In this document: in pieces, positions 1 to 5,617 of the stretch
Position numbering within the stretch: the first letter of the stretch is position 1
Layout: the number at the start of each line of letters is the position of its first letter
Position numbers and translations under genes: made by a program
Origin: Oscillospiraceae bacterium
GTDB taxonomy: Bacteria > Bacillota > Clostridia > Oscillospirales > Ruminococcaceae
Assembly: GCA_900752625.1 (NCBI GenBank)
Contig: CAADWC010000152.1
Coordinates: forward strand, 1 to 8,702
Length of the DNA: 8,702 nucleotides
Reading direction: 5' to 3'
Notes under the pieces: generated by a model
Seen by the model: the letters and a program-made list of their open reading frames with translations, nothing else
Databases searched by the model: none
Told to the model about the DNA's origin: nothing

Positions 1-1588
1 CGACAGCCACACTCCTACCGGCGGCGGAATCGGAATGATAGCTATCGGCGCAGGCGGTCTTGACGTTGCGGTAGCAATGGGCGGCGGAGCATATTATATT
101 ACTTATCCTAAAATAGTAAAGGTCAATCTTACCGGAAAGCTTTCGCCGTGGGTTGCGGCAAAGGACGTTATCCTTGAGGTGCTGAAAAGAATGTCTGTAA
201 AGGGCGGCGTAGGAAAGGTGATCGAGTATACCGGCGAGGGAGTAAAGACCCTTTCCGTTCCTGAGAGAGCTACAATTACAAACATGGGCGCAGAGCTTGG
301 CGCAACGACTTCAATCTTTCCGTCTGACGAGATCACTCTCGAGTTCCTGAAAGCTCAGGGCAGAGAGGATGTATGGAGTGAGCAGAAGGCGGATGATGAT
401 GCAGTTTATGACGAGGTGCTGGACATTGACCTGTCCGCTATCGTTCCTATGGCAGCCTGTCCTCATTCTCCTGATAATGTAAAGACCTGCGATGAGATAG
501 GAAAGCTGAAGATAGATCAGGTTTGTATCGGTTCGTGCACTAATTCCTCGTTTATGGATATGATGAAGGTTGCGTATATTTTAAAGGGAAAGACCGTTCA
601 TCCGGATGTATCACTTTCTATCGCTCCCGGTTCAAAGCAGGTGCTTAATATGCTTGCTCAGAACGGCGCGCTTGCCGATATGATAGACGCAGGAGCAAGA
701 ATACTTGAGTCTGCCTGCGGACCCTGTATCGGAATGGGACAATCTCCTAATTCAAACGGTGTATCTCTCAGAACATTCAACAGAAACTTTGAGGGACGTT
801 CCGGAACCAAGGACGGACAGATTTATCTGGTATCGCCCGAGCTTGCAGCCGCTTCGGCTCTGACAGGATATCTTACAGACCCCAGAACCCTGGGAGATAT
901 GCCTGAGTTCAAGCTTCCCGAACATTTTGTGATAAACGACAATATGATAGAGGCACCCGCACCCGTTGAGGAAATGGACAAGGTAGAGATATTAAGAGGC
1001 CCGAATATCAAGCCGTTCCCAGAAACTTCACCCCTTGACGAGTCTATAGAGTGCAAGGTTTCTCTCAAGGTGGGAGATAACATTACTACCGACCATATCA
1101 TGCCGGCAGGAGCGAAGATACTTCCTCTGCGTTCAAATATCCCGGCCATTTCCCAGCACTGCTTCACCGTATGCGACGAGGAATTTCCGAGAAGAGCCAA
1201 GAATATGGGCAAGTCCATTATTGTAGGCGGTTCAAACTACGGTCAGGGATCTTCAAGAGAGCATGCCGCTCTTGCTCCGCTTTATCTGGGCATCAAGGCG
1301 GTTCTGGTAAAATCCTTTGCAAGAATCCACAGAGCCAATCTGATAAACGCAGGTATTCTTCCTCTCACATTCGTAAACGAGGAGGATTACGAGAAGATAG
1401 GTCAGGGCGACGAGATCGTTCTTGCGGACGTAAGAACGGCTGTCGAGGAGGACAAGACTCAGCTTACGCTTGTAAACAAGACAACAGGAGCGGAAATTCC
1501 CGTACTTTGCGAGCTTACGGGAAGAACAAAGGATATAGTTCTTGCAGGCGGTCTGCTGGATTATACAAGAGAATCTCTCAGCAAATAA
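1..1588 (+). CDS. acn: Aconitate hydratase (aconitase), 5'-truncated by the window edge
   Basis: Cytoplasmic [4Fe-4S] enzyme that isomerises citrate to isocitrate through cis-aconitate. The reading frame is already open at base 2, reading D-S-H-T-P-T-G-G-G-I-G, the conserved aconitase Asp-Ser-His segment, so the true start lies upstream and the ATG at 35 is internal. About 528 residues are present; the bacterial single-chain family of roughly 640 residues would put about 110 outside the window. Iron-sulphur ligand cysteines are visible in C-I-G-S-C-T-N-S-S (Cys codon 536-538) and A-C-G-P-C-I-G (716-718 and 725-727). The substrate-binding N-R-N-F-x-G-R segment is at 779-799. The C-terminal swivel domain carries G-S-N-Y-G-Q-G-S-S-R-E-H (1229-1264), with the catalytic Ser and Arg. 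The swivel fused to the same chain argues against a two-subunit isopropylmalate isomerase. It is followed by a small membrane-protein gene and isocitrate dehydrogenase, in the same direction, so probably one operon. Confidence 0.96.
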   Translation, partial: DSHTPTGGGIGMIAIGAGGLDVAVAMGGGAYYITYPKIVKVNLTGKLSPWVAAKDVILEVLKRMSVKGGVGKVIEYTGEGVKTLSVPERATITNMGAELGATTSIFPSDEITLEFLKAQGREDVWSEQKADDDAVYDEVLDIDLSAIVPMAACPHSPDNVKTCDEIGKLKIDQVCIGSCTNSSFMDMMKVAYILKGKTVHPDVSLSIAPGSKQVLNMLAQNGALADMIDAGARILESACGPCIGMGQSPNSNGVSLRTFNRNFEGRSGTKDGQIYLVSPELAAASALTGYLTDPRTLGDMPEFKLPEHFVINDNMIEAPAPVEEMDKVEILRGPNIKPFPETSPLDESIECKVSLKVGDNITTDHIMPAGAKILPLRSNIPAISQHCFTVCDEEFPRRAKNMGKSIIVGGSNYGQGSSREHAALAPLYLGIKAVLVKSFARIHRANLINAGILPLTFVNEEDYEKIGQGDEIVLADVRTAVEEDKTQLTLVNKTTGAEIPVLCELTGRTKDIVLAGGLLDYTRESLSK

Positions 1589-1606
1589 TCAAAATGGTAA
1601 AACAAC

Positions 1607-1816
1607 ATGAGTCCGGTTACATTAATAGGTCTGATTTTTGTTCTGCTGTTTTTAAAGATGTTTAACAGCTTTAAAAAATCAATTAATAGTGAAAGATACG
1701 AGCTTTTTCACAATATGCCAATTAAAGACCAGATTAAAGGACTTGCAGTGGTTTTTATGTTACTTTTCATTTCGGCTGTAATTATATTTTTGCTTATATA
1801 CAACTTTACTATTTGA
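1607..1816 (+). CDS. Small two-helix membrane protein of unknown function
   Basis: A 69-residue protein I do not recognise. It begins 18 bp after the aconitase stop and ends 16 bp before the isocitrate dehydrogenase start, so it is probably co-transcribed with both. Two hydrophobic segments are visible, about residues 4-19 and 46-66. The loop between them is rich in Lys and Arg (K17, K23, K24, R30, K40, K44). By the positive-inside rule the loop should be cytoplasmic and both ends outside, giving a helical hairpin. There is no cysteine, no signal-peptidase site and no enzyme motif. The gene is more AT-rich than its neighbours, partly because of its hydrophobic codons. No convincing Shine-Dalgarno sequence precedes the ATG, so it may be translated weakly or by coupling to the gene before it. 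That the frame exactly fills the gap between two enzyme genes supports a real gene, but it could be a chance frame. Confidence 0.6.
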   Translation: MSPVTLIGLIFVLLFLKMFNSFKKSINSERYELFHNMPIKDQIKGLAVVFMLLFISAVIIFLLIYNFTI

Positions 1817-1819
1817 TTC

Positions 1820-1824
1820 GGAGG
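1820..1824 (+). promoter_or_regulatory. Ribosome binding site of icd
   Basis: GGAGG, 8 bases before the ATG at 1833, fixes that start. It gives this gene its own strong translation signal even though it appears to be co-transcribed with the aconitase gene. Confidence 0.85.
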
Positions 1825-1832
1825 TACAAATT

Positions 1833-3050
1833 ATGTCTAAAATTCAGATGAAAACACCCCTTGTTGAGATGGACGGAGATGAGATGACCAGAATCATCTG
1901 GCAGGAGATCAAGGACATCCTTATCACGCCATATGTTGACCTTAAAACAGAATATTACGATCTGGGTCTTGTTCACAGAAACGAGACTAACGATCAGGTA
2001 ACTATTGACTCGGCCAACGCCACAAAGAAATACGGCGTTGCGGTAAAATGTGCTACTATTACGCCAAATGCGGCAAGAATGCCCGAATATAACCTGAAAG
2101 AAATGTGGAAATCCCCTAACGGCACTATCAGAGCGATGCTGGACGGTACGGTTTTCAGAACTCCTATACTTGTAAAGGGAATCACTCCTTACATTCCTAC
2201 ATGGACCAAGCCTATCACCATTGCCCGTCACGCTTACGGTGACGTTTACAAGAATGTCGAGATGAAGTGTCCGGAGGGATCAAAGGCAGAGCTGGTGCTT
2301 ACTGACAAGGACGGAAACGTAACGAAGGAAACCATACATGAATTTAACGGCACGGCGGGAATTATCCAGGGACTTCACAACCGTGAGGACTCTATCGGTT
2401 CTTTTGCAAGAGCCTGCTTTAACTTTGCGCTTGATACAAAACAGGATGTATGGTTTGCTACAAAGGATACAATTTCCAAGAAATACGATCACACCTTTAA
2501 GGATATTTTCCAGGAAATCTTCGATAATGAATATAAGGAGAAGTTTGAGGCTGCGGGTATCGAGTATTTCTATACTCTGATTGACGACGCCGTTGCAAGA
2601 GTTGTGCGTTCGGAGGGCGGATATATCTGGGCGTGCAAGAACTATGACGGCGACGTTATGAGCGATATGGTGGCTACGGCTTACGGTTCGCTGGCGATGA
2701 TGACCTCGGTACTGGTTTCTCCCGACGGCGTTTATGAGTATGAAGCCGCTCACGGCACGGTACAGCGTCACTACTATAAGCATCTCAAGGGTGAGGAGAC
2801 CTCGACGAACTCGGTAGCTACCCTTTTTGCATGGACAGGCGCTCTCAGAAAGAGGGGAGAGCTCGACGAGCTTCCGGAGCTTGTGAATTTTGCGGACTGC
2901 CTTGAAAAGGCAACGATCAAAACCATTGAAGACGGCGTTATGACCGGCGACCTTTATCTCATTTCAAAGCTTGAGAACAAGACAAAGGTCAATACCGAGG
3001 ACTTTCTCAAAGCTGTGGACGAGAGATTAAAGGTAATGCTCGGCTGCTGA
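1833..3050 (+). CDS. icd: NADP-dependent isocitrate dehydrogenase, eukaryote-like homodimeric type
   Basis: Oxidises and decarboxylates isocitrate to 2-oxoglutarate with reduction of NADP+, in the cytoplasm. The 405-residue length and sequence fit the homodimeric IDH class that includes human IDH1, not the E. coli Icd class. Visible landmarks are [11 protein letters not shown] at 13-23, K-S-P-N-G-T-I-R at 93-100 (isocitrate phosphate-like loop with Ser94 and Asn96), R109, and R-H-A-Y-G-D starting at R132, the same number as human IDH1 Arg132. K211 matches the catalytic lysine. D251, D274 and D278 match the metal-binding aspartates. G-T-V-Q-R-H at 308-313 carries the Arg-His pair that binds the NADP 2'-phosphate, which supports NADP over NAD. 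It follows the aconitase gene and the 69-codon gene, and a terminator lies 33 bp after its stop, so it ends the operon. The product is the entry to glutamate synthesis. Confidence 0.97.
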   Translation: MSKIQMKTPLVEMDGDEMTRIIWQEIKDILITPYVDLKTEYYDLGLVHRNETNDQVTIDSANATKKYGVAVKCATITPNAARMPEYNLKEMWKSPNGTIRAMLDGTVFRTPILVKGITPYIPTWTKPITIARHAYGDVYKNVEMKCPEGSKAELVLTDKDGNVTKETIHEFNGTAGIIQGLHNREDSIGSFARACFNFALDTKQDVWFATKDTISKKYDHTFKDIFQEIFDNEYKEKFEAAGIEYFYTLIDDAVARVVRSEGGYIWACKNYDGDVMSDMVATAYGSLAMMTSVLVSPDGVYEYEAAHGTVQRHYYKHLKGEETSTNSVATLFAWTGALRKRGELDELPELVNFADCLEKATIKTIEDGVMTGDLYLISKLENKTKVNTEDFLKAVDERLKVMLGC

Positions 3051-3083
3051 CAGGTCTGCATTGATTTTTTAAATATTATCCAT

Positions 3084-3110
3084 AGGGGCGGATTTTTATC
3101 CGTCCTTTTA
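3084..3110 (+). terminator. Rho-independent terminator of the acn-icd operon
   Basis: A 10-bp stem (3084-3093 with 3098-3107, two G-U pairs) closes a TTTT loop and runs into a short T tract. It lies 33 bases after the icd stop and ends 27 bases before rex, separating the two transcription units. No clear rex promoter was found in the remaining space, so partial read-through into rex is possible. Confidence 0.75.
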
Positions 3111-3137
3111 TGCGGTTTTTACGGAGTTGGAATTTTT

Positions 3138-3782
3138 ATGGCGAAAAACGGTTCTATATCTTCATCGGTAATAAAAAGACTTCCAAGGTATTACAGATTT
3201 TTGGGTGAGCTGAAAAAACAGGGCGTTGACAGAATATCGTCCAGAGAGCTTTCGTCTCTGATGAAGCTGACTGCTTCCCAGATAAGACAGGATCTCAATT
3301 GCTTCGGCGGATTCGGTCAGCAGGGTTATGGCTATCATGTAGACGAGCTGCATGGCGAGATAGGAAAAATTTTAGGCGTGGACAAGCATTTTAAGACGAT
3401 ACTTATCGGTGCGGGAAATCTTGGACGCGCTATTGCAACTCATATCAATTTTGAGACCAGAGGCTGCAGGCTTATAGGAATTTTTGATATAAATCCGGAT
3501 ATAATAGGGAAGAGCGTGGGAAATTTGCAAATACGCCATGTAAGCGAGATAGAGGACTTTTGCAGAGAAAATTCTCCGACGGTAGCGGTTTTGTGTATTC
3601 CCAAGGCTACGACTCAGGAAATCGCAGACAAGCTTGTAAGTCTGGGCTTAAAGGCTTTCTGGAATTTTTCACATTATGATCTGAGCATAGAGTATGAAAA
3701 CATAGTAGTTGAAAATGTTCATCTGGGGGACAGCCTTCTTACTCTTACCTACGGAGCTAACATTATTGACAATTCCGATTGA
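3138..3782 (+). CDS. rex: Redox-sensing transcriptional repressor Rex
   Basis: DNA-binding repressor that responds to the NADH/NAD+ ratio; in Gram-positive anaerobes it typically controls fermentation and NADH-recycling genes. At 214 residues it has the family's usual length. The N-terminal winged helix covers about residues 8-75, with the recognition segment L-T-A-S-Q-I-R-Q-D-L at 44-53 and the family signature G-F-G-Q-Q-G-Y-G-Y at 58-66. The Rossmann domain follows, with G-A-G-N-L-G at 91-96 and an aspartate (D117) at the end of the second strand, fitting binding of the NAD ribose. W-N-F at 175-177 and V-V-E-N-V-H-L-G-D at 190-198 are typical late Rex segments. A GGAG lies 11 bases before the ATG, a slightly long spacing. 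It sits directly behind an operon that makes NADPH and 2-oxoglutarate, but I found no convincing Rex operator (TTGTTAA-N4-TTAACAA type) in the window. Confidence 0.96.
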   Translation: MAKNGSISSSVIKRLPRYYRFLGELKKQGVDRISSRELSSLMKLTASQIRQDLNCFGGFGQQGYGYHVDELHGEIGKILGVDKHFKTILIGAGNLGRAIATHINFETRGCRLIGIFDINPDIIGKSVGNLQIRHVSEIEDFCRENSPTVAVLCIPKATTQEIADKLVSLGLKAFWNFSHYDLSIEYENIVVENVHLGDSLLTLTYGANIIDNSD

Positions 3783-3853
3783 ATATGTTACTGAAAGGTT
3801 AATTTGCTATAAGAAAAATTTGCTTATTTGATTTAATTTTTCTGCTCGTAAAA

Positions 3854-3876
3854 GACGGTTAAAATCGTTGTTTTTT
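3854..3876 (+). terminator. Probable weak terminator of rex
   Basis: A 6-bp stem (3854-3859 with 3864-3869, including two G-U pairs) is followed by G and six Ts. It is about 70 bases after the rex stop. The stem is short, so termination may be leaky. An AT-rich inverted repeat with 9-bp perfect arms (3812-3820 and 3835-3843) lies just upstream, but it lacks the GC stem of a terminator. Confidence 0.45.
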
Positions 3877-3956
3877 AAGAATTTCGGCTGATTCCTTGAA
3901 ATCTTGCAGCGAGAGATTATTAACAGAATATTTATCGTTTTTTGTATGGATTTTTA

Positions 3957-3985
3957 TTGTAAGCGCTTGCTTGTTATAGTATAAT
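3957..3985 (+). promoter_or_regulatory. Sigma-A-type promoter of the diguanylate cyclase gene
   Basis: TTGTAA (3957-3962) and a perfect TATAAT (3980-3985) are separated by 17 bases, the ideal spacing. Transcription would begin near 3992, leaving a leader of about 50 nt before the ATG at 4045. A cre-like operator covers the -35 box and spacer. Confidence 0.7.
3958..3971 (+). promoter_or_regulatory. cre-like operator (CcpA or another LacI-family regulator)
   Basis: TGTAAGCGCTTGCT matches every position of the Bacillus cre consensus TGWAARCGYTWNCW. It is centred on the perfect palindrome AAGCGCTT (3961-3968). Because it overlaps the -35 box and spacer of a near-ideal promoter, bound protein would be expected to repress. 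The same core is used by other LacI-family regulators, so the identity of the protein is inferred. Confidence 0.6.
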
Positions 3986-4044
3986 ATATAAATAAGTTTT
4001 ATCTGTATTACAGTATGATATCCGGAATGAGAGGGATCCTGCAA

Positions 4045-5196
4045 ATGAAATCAATAGCAAAACTTGATATTTCGCGTTTTGTTAATATTTCACCCAGATA
4101 TGTGTATTTGTTCGCATACATATGCTGTCTGATCGTTCACGGAGTATTCCTTTTTTATTTCAGGCATATAGGCGTTACAGAGATGATGTATTTCAATTTT
4201 TTCAGCGTTGCAATGTATCTCTGTTTTTCTCTTATGTTGTTTCGGGTGAAAAATTTAACGCCGATGATATGTACGGCTTTGCTTGAAATAATAATTCACT
4301 CCGTAACCGCCACAGTTTATGTAGGCTGGGGTTTTGGCTTTGCAATGTTTCTGGTATGCGTTGTGCCTGTTCCGTTTTTTATAAATTTCAAGAAGAATAT
4401 TACGCCGTATATTATAACTCCGGTAATTGTAGCGGTTTTTATGGGACTGAGAGTGTATACTGCTGACGAATCTAATGTGGTATATCATTTAAATGACGAA
4501 ACGTCTCAGATAATACTTTATATGTTCAACAGCTTTTTTGCTTTTCTGATGATTATCGGTATATCGGGAATCTATAAGGTTTCAAAGCAGATATCGCAGA
4601 GACAGCTGAAAACTAAAAACGAAACCCTCAGCAGACTTGCCGCCATTGATCCGCTTACGCAGCTTTTCAACAGACGGGCAATGATGGACTTTTTCAAACA
4701 GATACAGAGGCATGCAGAAGCCGTTCACAGCAAGTATATAATTGCGATGGGAGATATCGACAATTTTAAAGCGGTAAACGACACTTATGGTCATGCTTAC
4801 GGGGACGTTGTTTTAAAACGGGTTTCGGCTGCGATGAGCGAACTGGTTCCGTCCGAGGGCTACGTGTGCAGATGGGGCGGAGAGGAACTGCTGTTTGCAG
4901 TGCCGAATACCGGTATTGAAGCAGGCACCGAAATTGCAGTGAAGATATGTGAAAAGCTGAGATCTATGAAATTCTGCTGCGGCGACAGCAGTTTTGGAGT
5001 TACGATTACGATCGGAGTATGTGAATGCGGAGAAGACAGACCGTATGAAGAGGGTCTTAAAATTGCCGATCATTATTTGTATTACGGTAAAAGACACGGC
5101 AGAAATTGCGTTATAAACGATAACAACTGCAGTGAGGATATTGTTTTCCCTATGAGCGAGTATTTTGATAATAAATCAGAAAAACTGCCGGATTAA
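4045..5196 (+). CDS. Membrane-bound diguanylate cyclase (GGDEF domain)
   Basis: Makes the second messenger c-di-GMP from two GTP. The start at 4045 is preferred because GAGAGGG (4029-4035) sits 9 bases upstream; the in-frame ATG at 4015 has no ribosome site. This gives 383 residues. The N-terminal half holds about six hydrophobic segments (near 18-38, 46-66, 72-92, 95-115, 120-136, 156-176), probably a membrane sensor of unassigned type. A short linker leads to the GGDEF domain, about 198-358, opening with D-P-L-T-Q-L-F-N-R-R at 202-211. The metal and GTP segment has D237, D239, F241, K242, N245, D246, H250 and D254 all in place, and the active-site loop reads G-G-E-E-L at 278-282. The enzyme therefore looks active. 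The inhibitory RxxD site is replaced by P-S-E-G (269-272), so product feedback at that site is not expected. No EAL domain is present. It is transcribed alone, between its own promoter and a strong terminator. Confidence 0.93.
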   Translation: MKSIAKLDISRFVNISPRYVYLFAYICCLIVHGVFLFYFRHIGVTEMMYFNFFSVAMYLCFSLMLFRVKNLTPMICTALLEIIIHSVTATVYVGWGFGFAMFLVCVVPVPFFINFKKNITPYIITPVIVAVFMGLRVYTADESNVVYHLNDETSQIILYMFNSFFAFLMIIGISGIYKVSKQISQRQLKTKNETLSRLAAIDPLTQLFNRRAMMDFFKQIQRHAEAVHSKYIIAMGDIDNFKAVNDTYGHAYGDVVLKRVSAAMSELVPSEGYVCRWGGEELLFAVPNTGIEAGTEIAVKICEKLRSMKFCCGDSSFGVTITIGVCECGEDRPYEEGLKIADHYLYYGKRHGRNCVINDNNCSEDIVFPMSEYFDNKSEKLPD

Positions 5197-5215
5197 CAGT
5201 CCGGCAGTTTTTCTG
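5177..5215 (+). terminator. Strong, probably bidirectional terminator of the GGDEF gene
   Basis: Perfect 16-bp arms (5177-5192 and 5200-5215) enclose a 7-base loop. The core GC stem is flanked by A5 on one side and T5 on the other, so it could terminate in both directions. The stop codon TAA (5194-5196) lies inside the loop and the left arm codes for the last residues of the protein, so terminator and gene end overlap. Confidence 0.9.
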
Positions 5216-5225
5216 CCTGAAATAT

Positions 5226-5261
5226 GCCGTCAGTTGTGCATTGTGCATTGATATTGACGGC
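5226..5261 (+). repeat. Hairpin enclosing tandem TTGTGCA heptamers
   Basis: Seven-base arms GCCGTCA (5226-5232) and TGACGGC (5255-5261) enclose a 22-base loop. The loop carries two head-to-tail TTGTGCA units (5234-5240 and 5241-5247), and a third copy lies outside at 5267-5273. TCATTTTG follows the stem, so it could be a weak backup terminator. The repeats look like the remains of a short tandem array; no function is evident. Confidence 0.5.
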
Positions 5262-5303
5262 TCATTTTGTGCAAAAGGGTAATTTTTCGGATTGTTTTGT
5301 ATA

Positions 5304-5328
5304 AATTGTTGACTATTTAATAACAATT
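5304..5328. promoter_or_regulatory. Inverted repeat over the dynamin promoter, candidate operator
   Basis: AATTGTT (5304-5310) and AACAATT (5322-5328) are perfect 7-bp inverted arms 11 bases apart. They cover the -35 box and most of the spacer of the promoter, the position of a repressor site. The 18-bp centre-to-centre spacing is near two helix turns, fitting a dimer. It resembles Rex half-sites (TTGTT...AACAA) but the spacing is 3 bases too long for that family. The regulator is unknown. Confidence 0.45.
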
Positions 5329-5338
5329 ATGATATAAT
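5309..5338 (+). promoter_or_regulatory. Near-consensus sigma-A promoter upstream of the dynamin gene
   Basis: TTGACT (5309-5314) and a perfect TATAAT (5333-5338) are 18 bases apart, with an AT-rich upstream flank. Transcription would start near 5345, giving a leader of about 270 nt before the dynamin start. A terminator hairpin falls within that leader. Confidence 0.75.
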
Positions 5339-5403
5339 GTTAATGATAAAAGCAGACTTTTCCTGCGCTTATTCAGTGACGGGGAAAGCGGAACATTGTT
5401 TAA

Positions 5404-5432
5404 CACAAAAAGCCGAAGAACGGCTTTTTGTG
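5404..5432 (+). terminator. Terminator hairpin inside the dynamin leader (attenuator or small-RNA end)
   Basis: Perfect 12-bp arms (5404-5415 and 5421-5432) enclose the loop AAGAA. The CGGC stem runs into TTTTTGTG, and the mirror A5 tract would make it work on both strands. It begins about 60 nt after the predicted transcript start and lies 186 bases before the dynamin ATG, so it cannot be the end of the preceding gene, which has its own terminator. It either attenuates the dynamin transcript or ends an RNA of about 85 nt. Confidence 0.7.
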
Positions 5433-5494
5433 ATATAAGACAGGTTCGGGCTTGTGTGTAAGTTTTGCAGAGAATGTTTGAAAAAACAGCGATG

Positions 5495-5521
5495 TTGAAA
5501 TATCGTCTGAGCAGGTATAAT
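5495..5521 (+). promoter_or_regulatory. Possible second promoter of the dynamin gene
   Basis: TTGAAA (5495-5500) and a perfect TATAAT (5516-5521) are only 15 bases apart, shorter than the preferred 17, and there is no TG extension. If used, transcription would start near 5528 and bypass the hairpin at 5404-5432, so the upstream promoter could then serve only a short RNA. Confidence 0.35.
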
Positions 5522-5584
5522 GAGCTGACAATTAAGCGGACAGTCTGCCGATAAACAAAAAGATTCTGTCCTGATAATTAATAA

Positions 5585-5611
5585 CCCGGTTTTTAATCCG
5601 GGAAGTGGAGG
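5585..5611 (+). promoter_or_regulatory. Hairpin and ribosome binding site of the dynamin gene
   Basis: CCCGG (5585-5589) and CCGGG (5598-5602) can pair around an 8-base loop, ending 4 bases before the Shine-Dalgarno GGAGG (5607-5611). That ribosome site lies 6 bases from the ATG at 5618 and decides the start. The hairpin leaves the site free, so it may stabilise the 5' end or, if partly melted, tune initiation. Confidence 0.6.
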
Positions 5612-5617
5612 TCTGAA

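Larger units (their letters stand above)
5197..5617. other. 421-bp gene-free regulatory region before the dynamin gene
   Basis: No supported protein gene lies here. In order it holds the right arm of the GGDEF terminator, a second hairpin with a heptamer repeat (5226-5261), a promoter with an inverted repeat (5304-5338), a terminator-like hairpin (5404-5432), a possible second promoter (5495-5521), and a hairpin with the ribosome site (5585-5611). I checked it by eye against the motifs I know for c-di-GMP, preQ1, TPP, FMN, cobalamin, ykkC and ZTP riboswitches and T-boxes and saw no match. The longest candidate, a 31-codon frame from 5343, has no ribosome site and begins at the predicted transcript start, so it is not called. 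Confidence 0.7.

Noticed and set aside
1171..1665. A 164-codon + strand open frame overlapping the end of aconitase and the small membrane gene
   Set aside because: It overlaps the conserved swivel domain in another frame, has a low-complexity Arg/Ser/Gly-rich product and no ribosome site; it is a shadow of the aconitase gene.
3812..3843. AT-rich inverted repeat with 9-bp arms as the rex terminator
   Set aside because: The arms contain almost no G-C pairs and the loop is 14 bases; the hairpin at 3854-3876 fits better.
4015..4044. ATG at 4015 as start of the GGDEF protein
   Set aside because: No ribosome site precedes it, whereas GAGAGGG lies 9 bases before the ATG at 4045.
5304..5328. Rex operator at the dynamin promoter
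   Set aside because: The TTGTT and AACAA arms are 11 bases apart, while the Rex consensus needs 8. Kept only as an operator for an unknown regulator.
5393..5410. A second Rex-like site, TTGTTTAACACAA
   Set aside because: The arms and spacing do not fit the consensus and the sequence overlaps the terminator hairpin.
5343..5438. A 31-codon frame in the dynamin leader that could be a leader peptide
   Set aside because: It begins at or before the predicted transcript start, has no ribosome site, and runs through the terminator hairpin; no run of regulatory codons is evident.
5345..5617. A known riboswitch class, such as c-di-GMP-I or -II, given the neighbouring GGDEF gene
   Set aside because: None of the conserved core segments I know for these classes could be found by eye; a covariance search would be needed to be sure.
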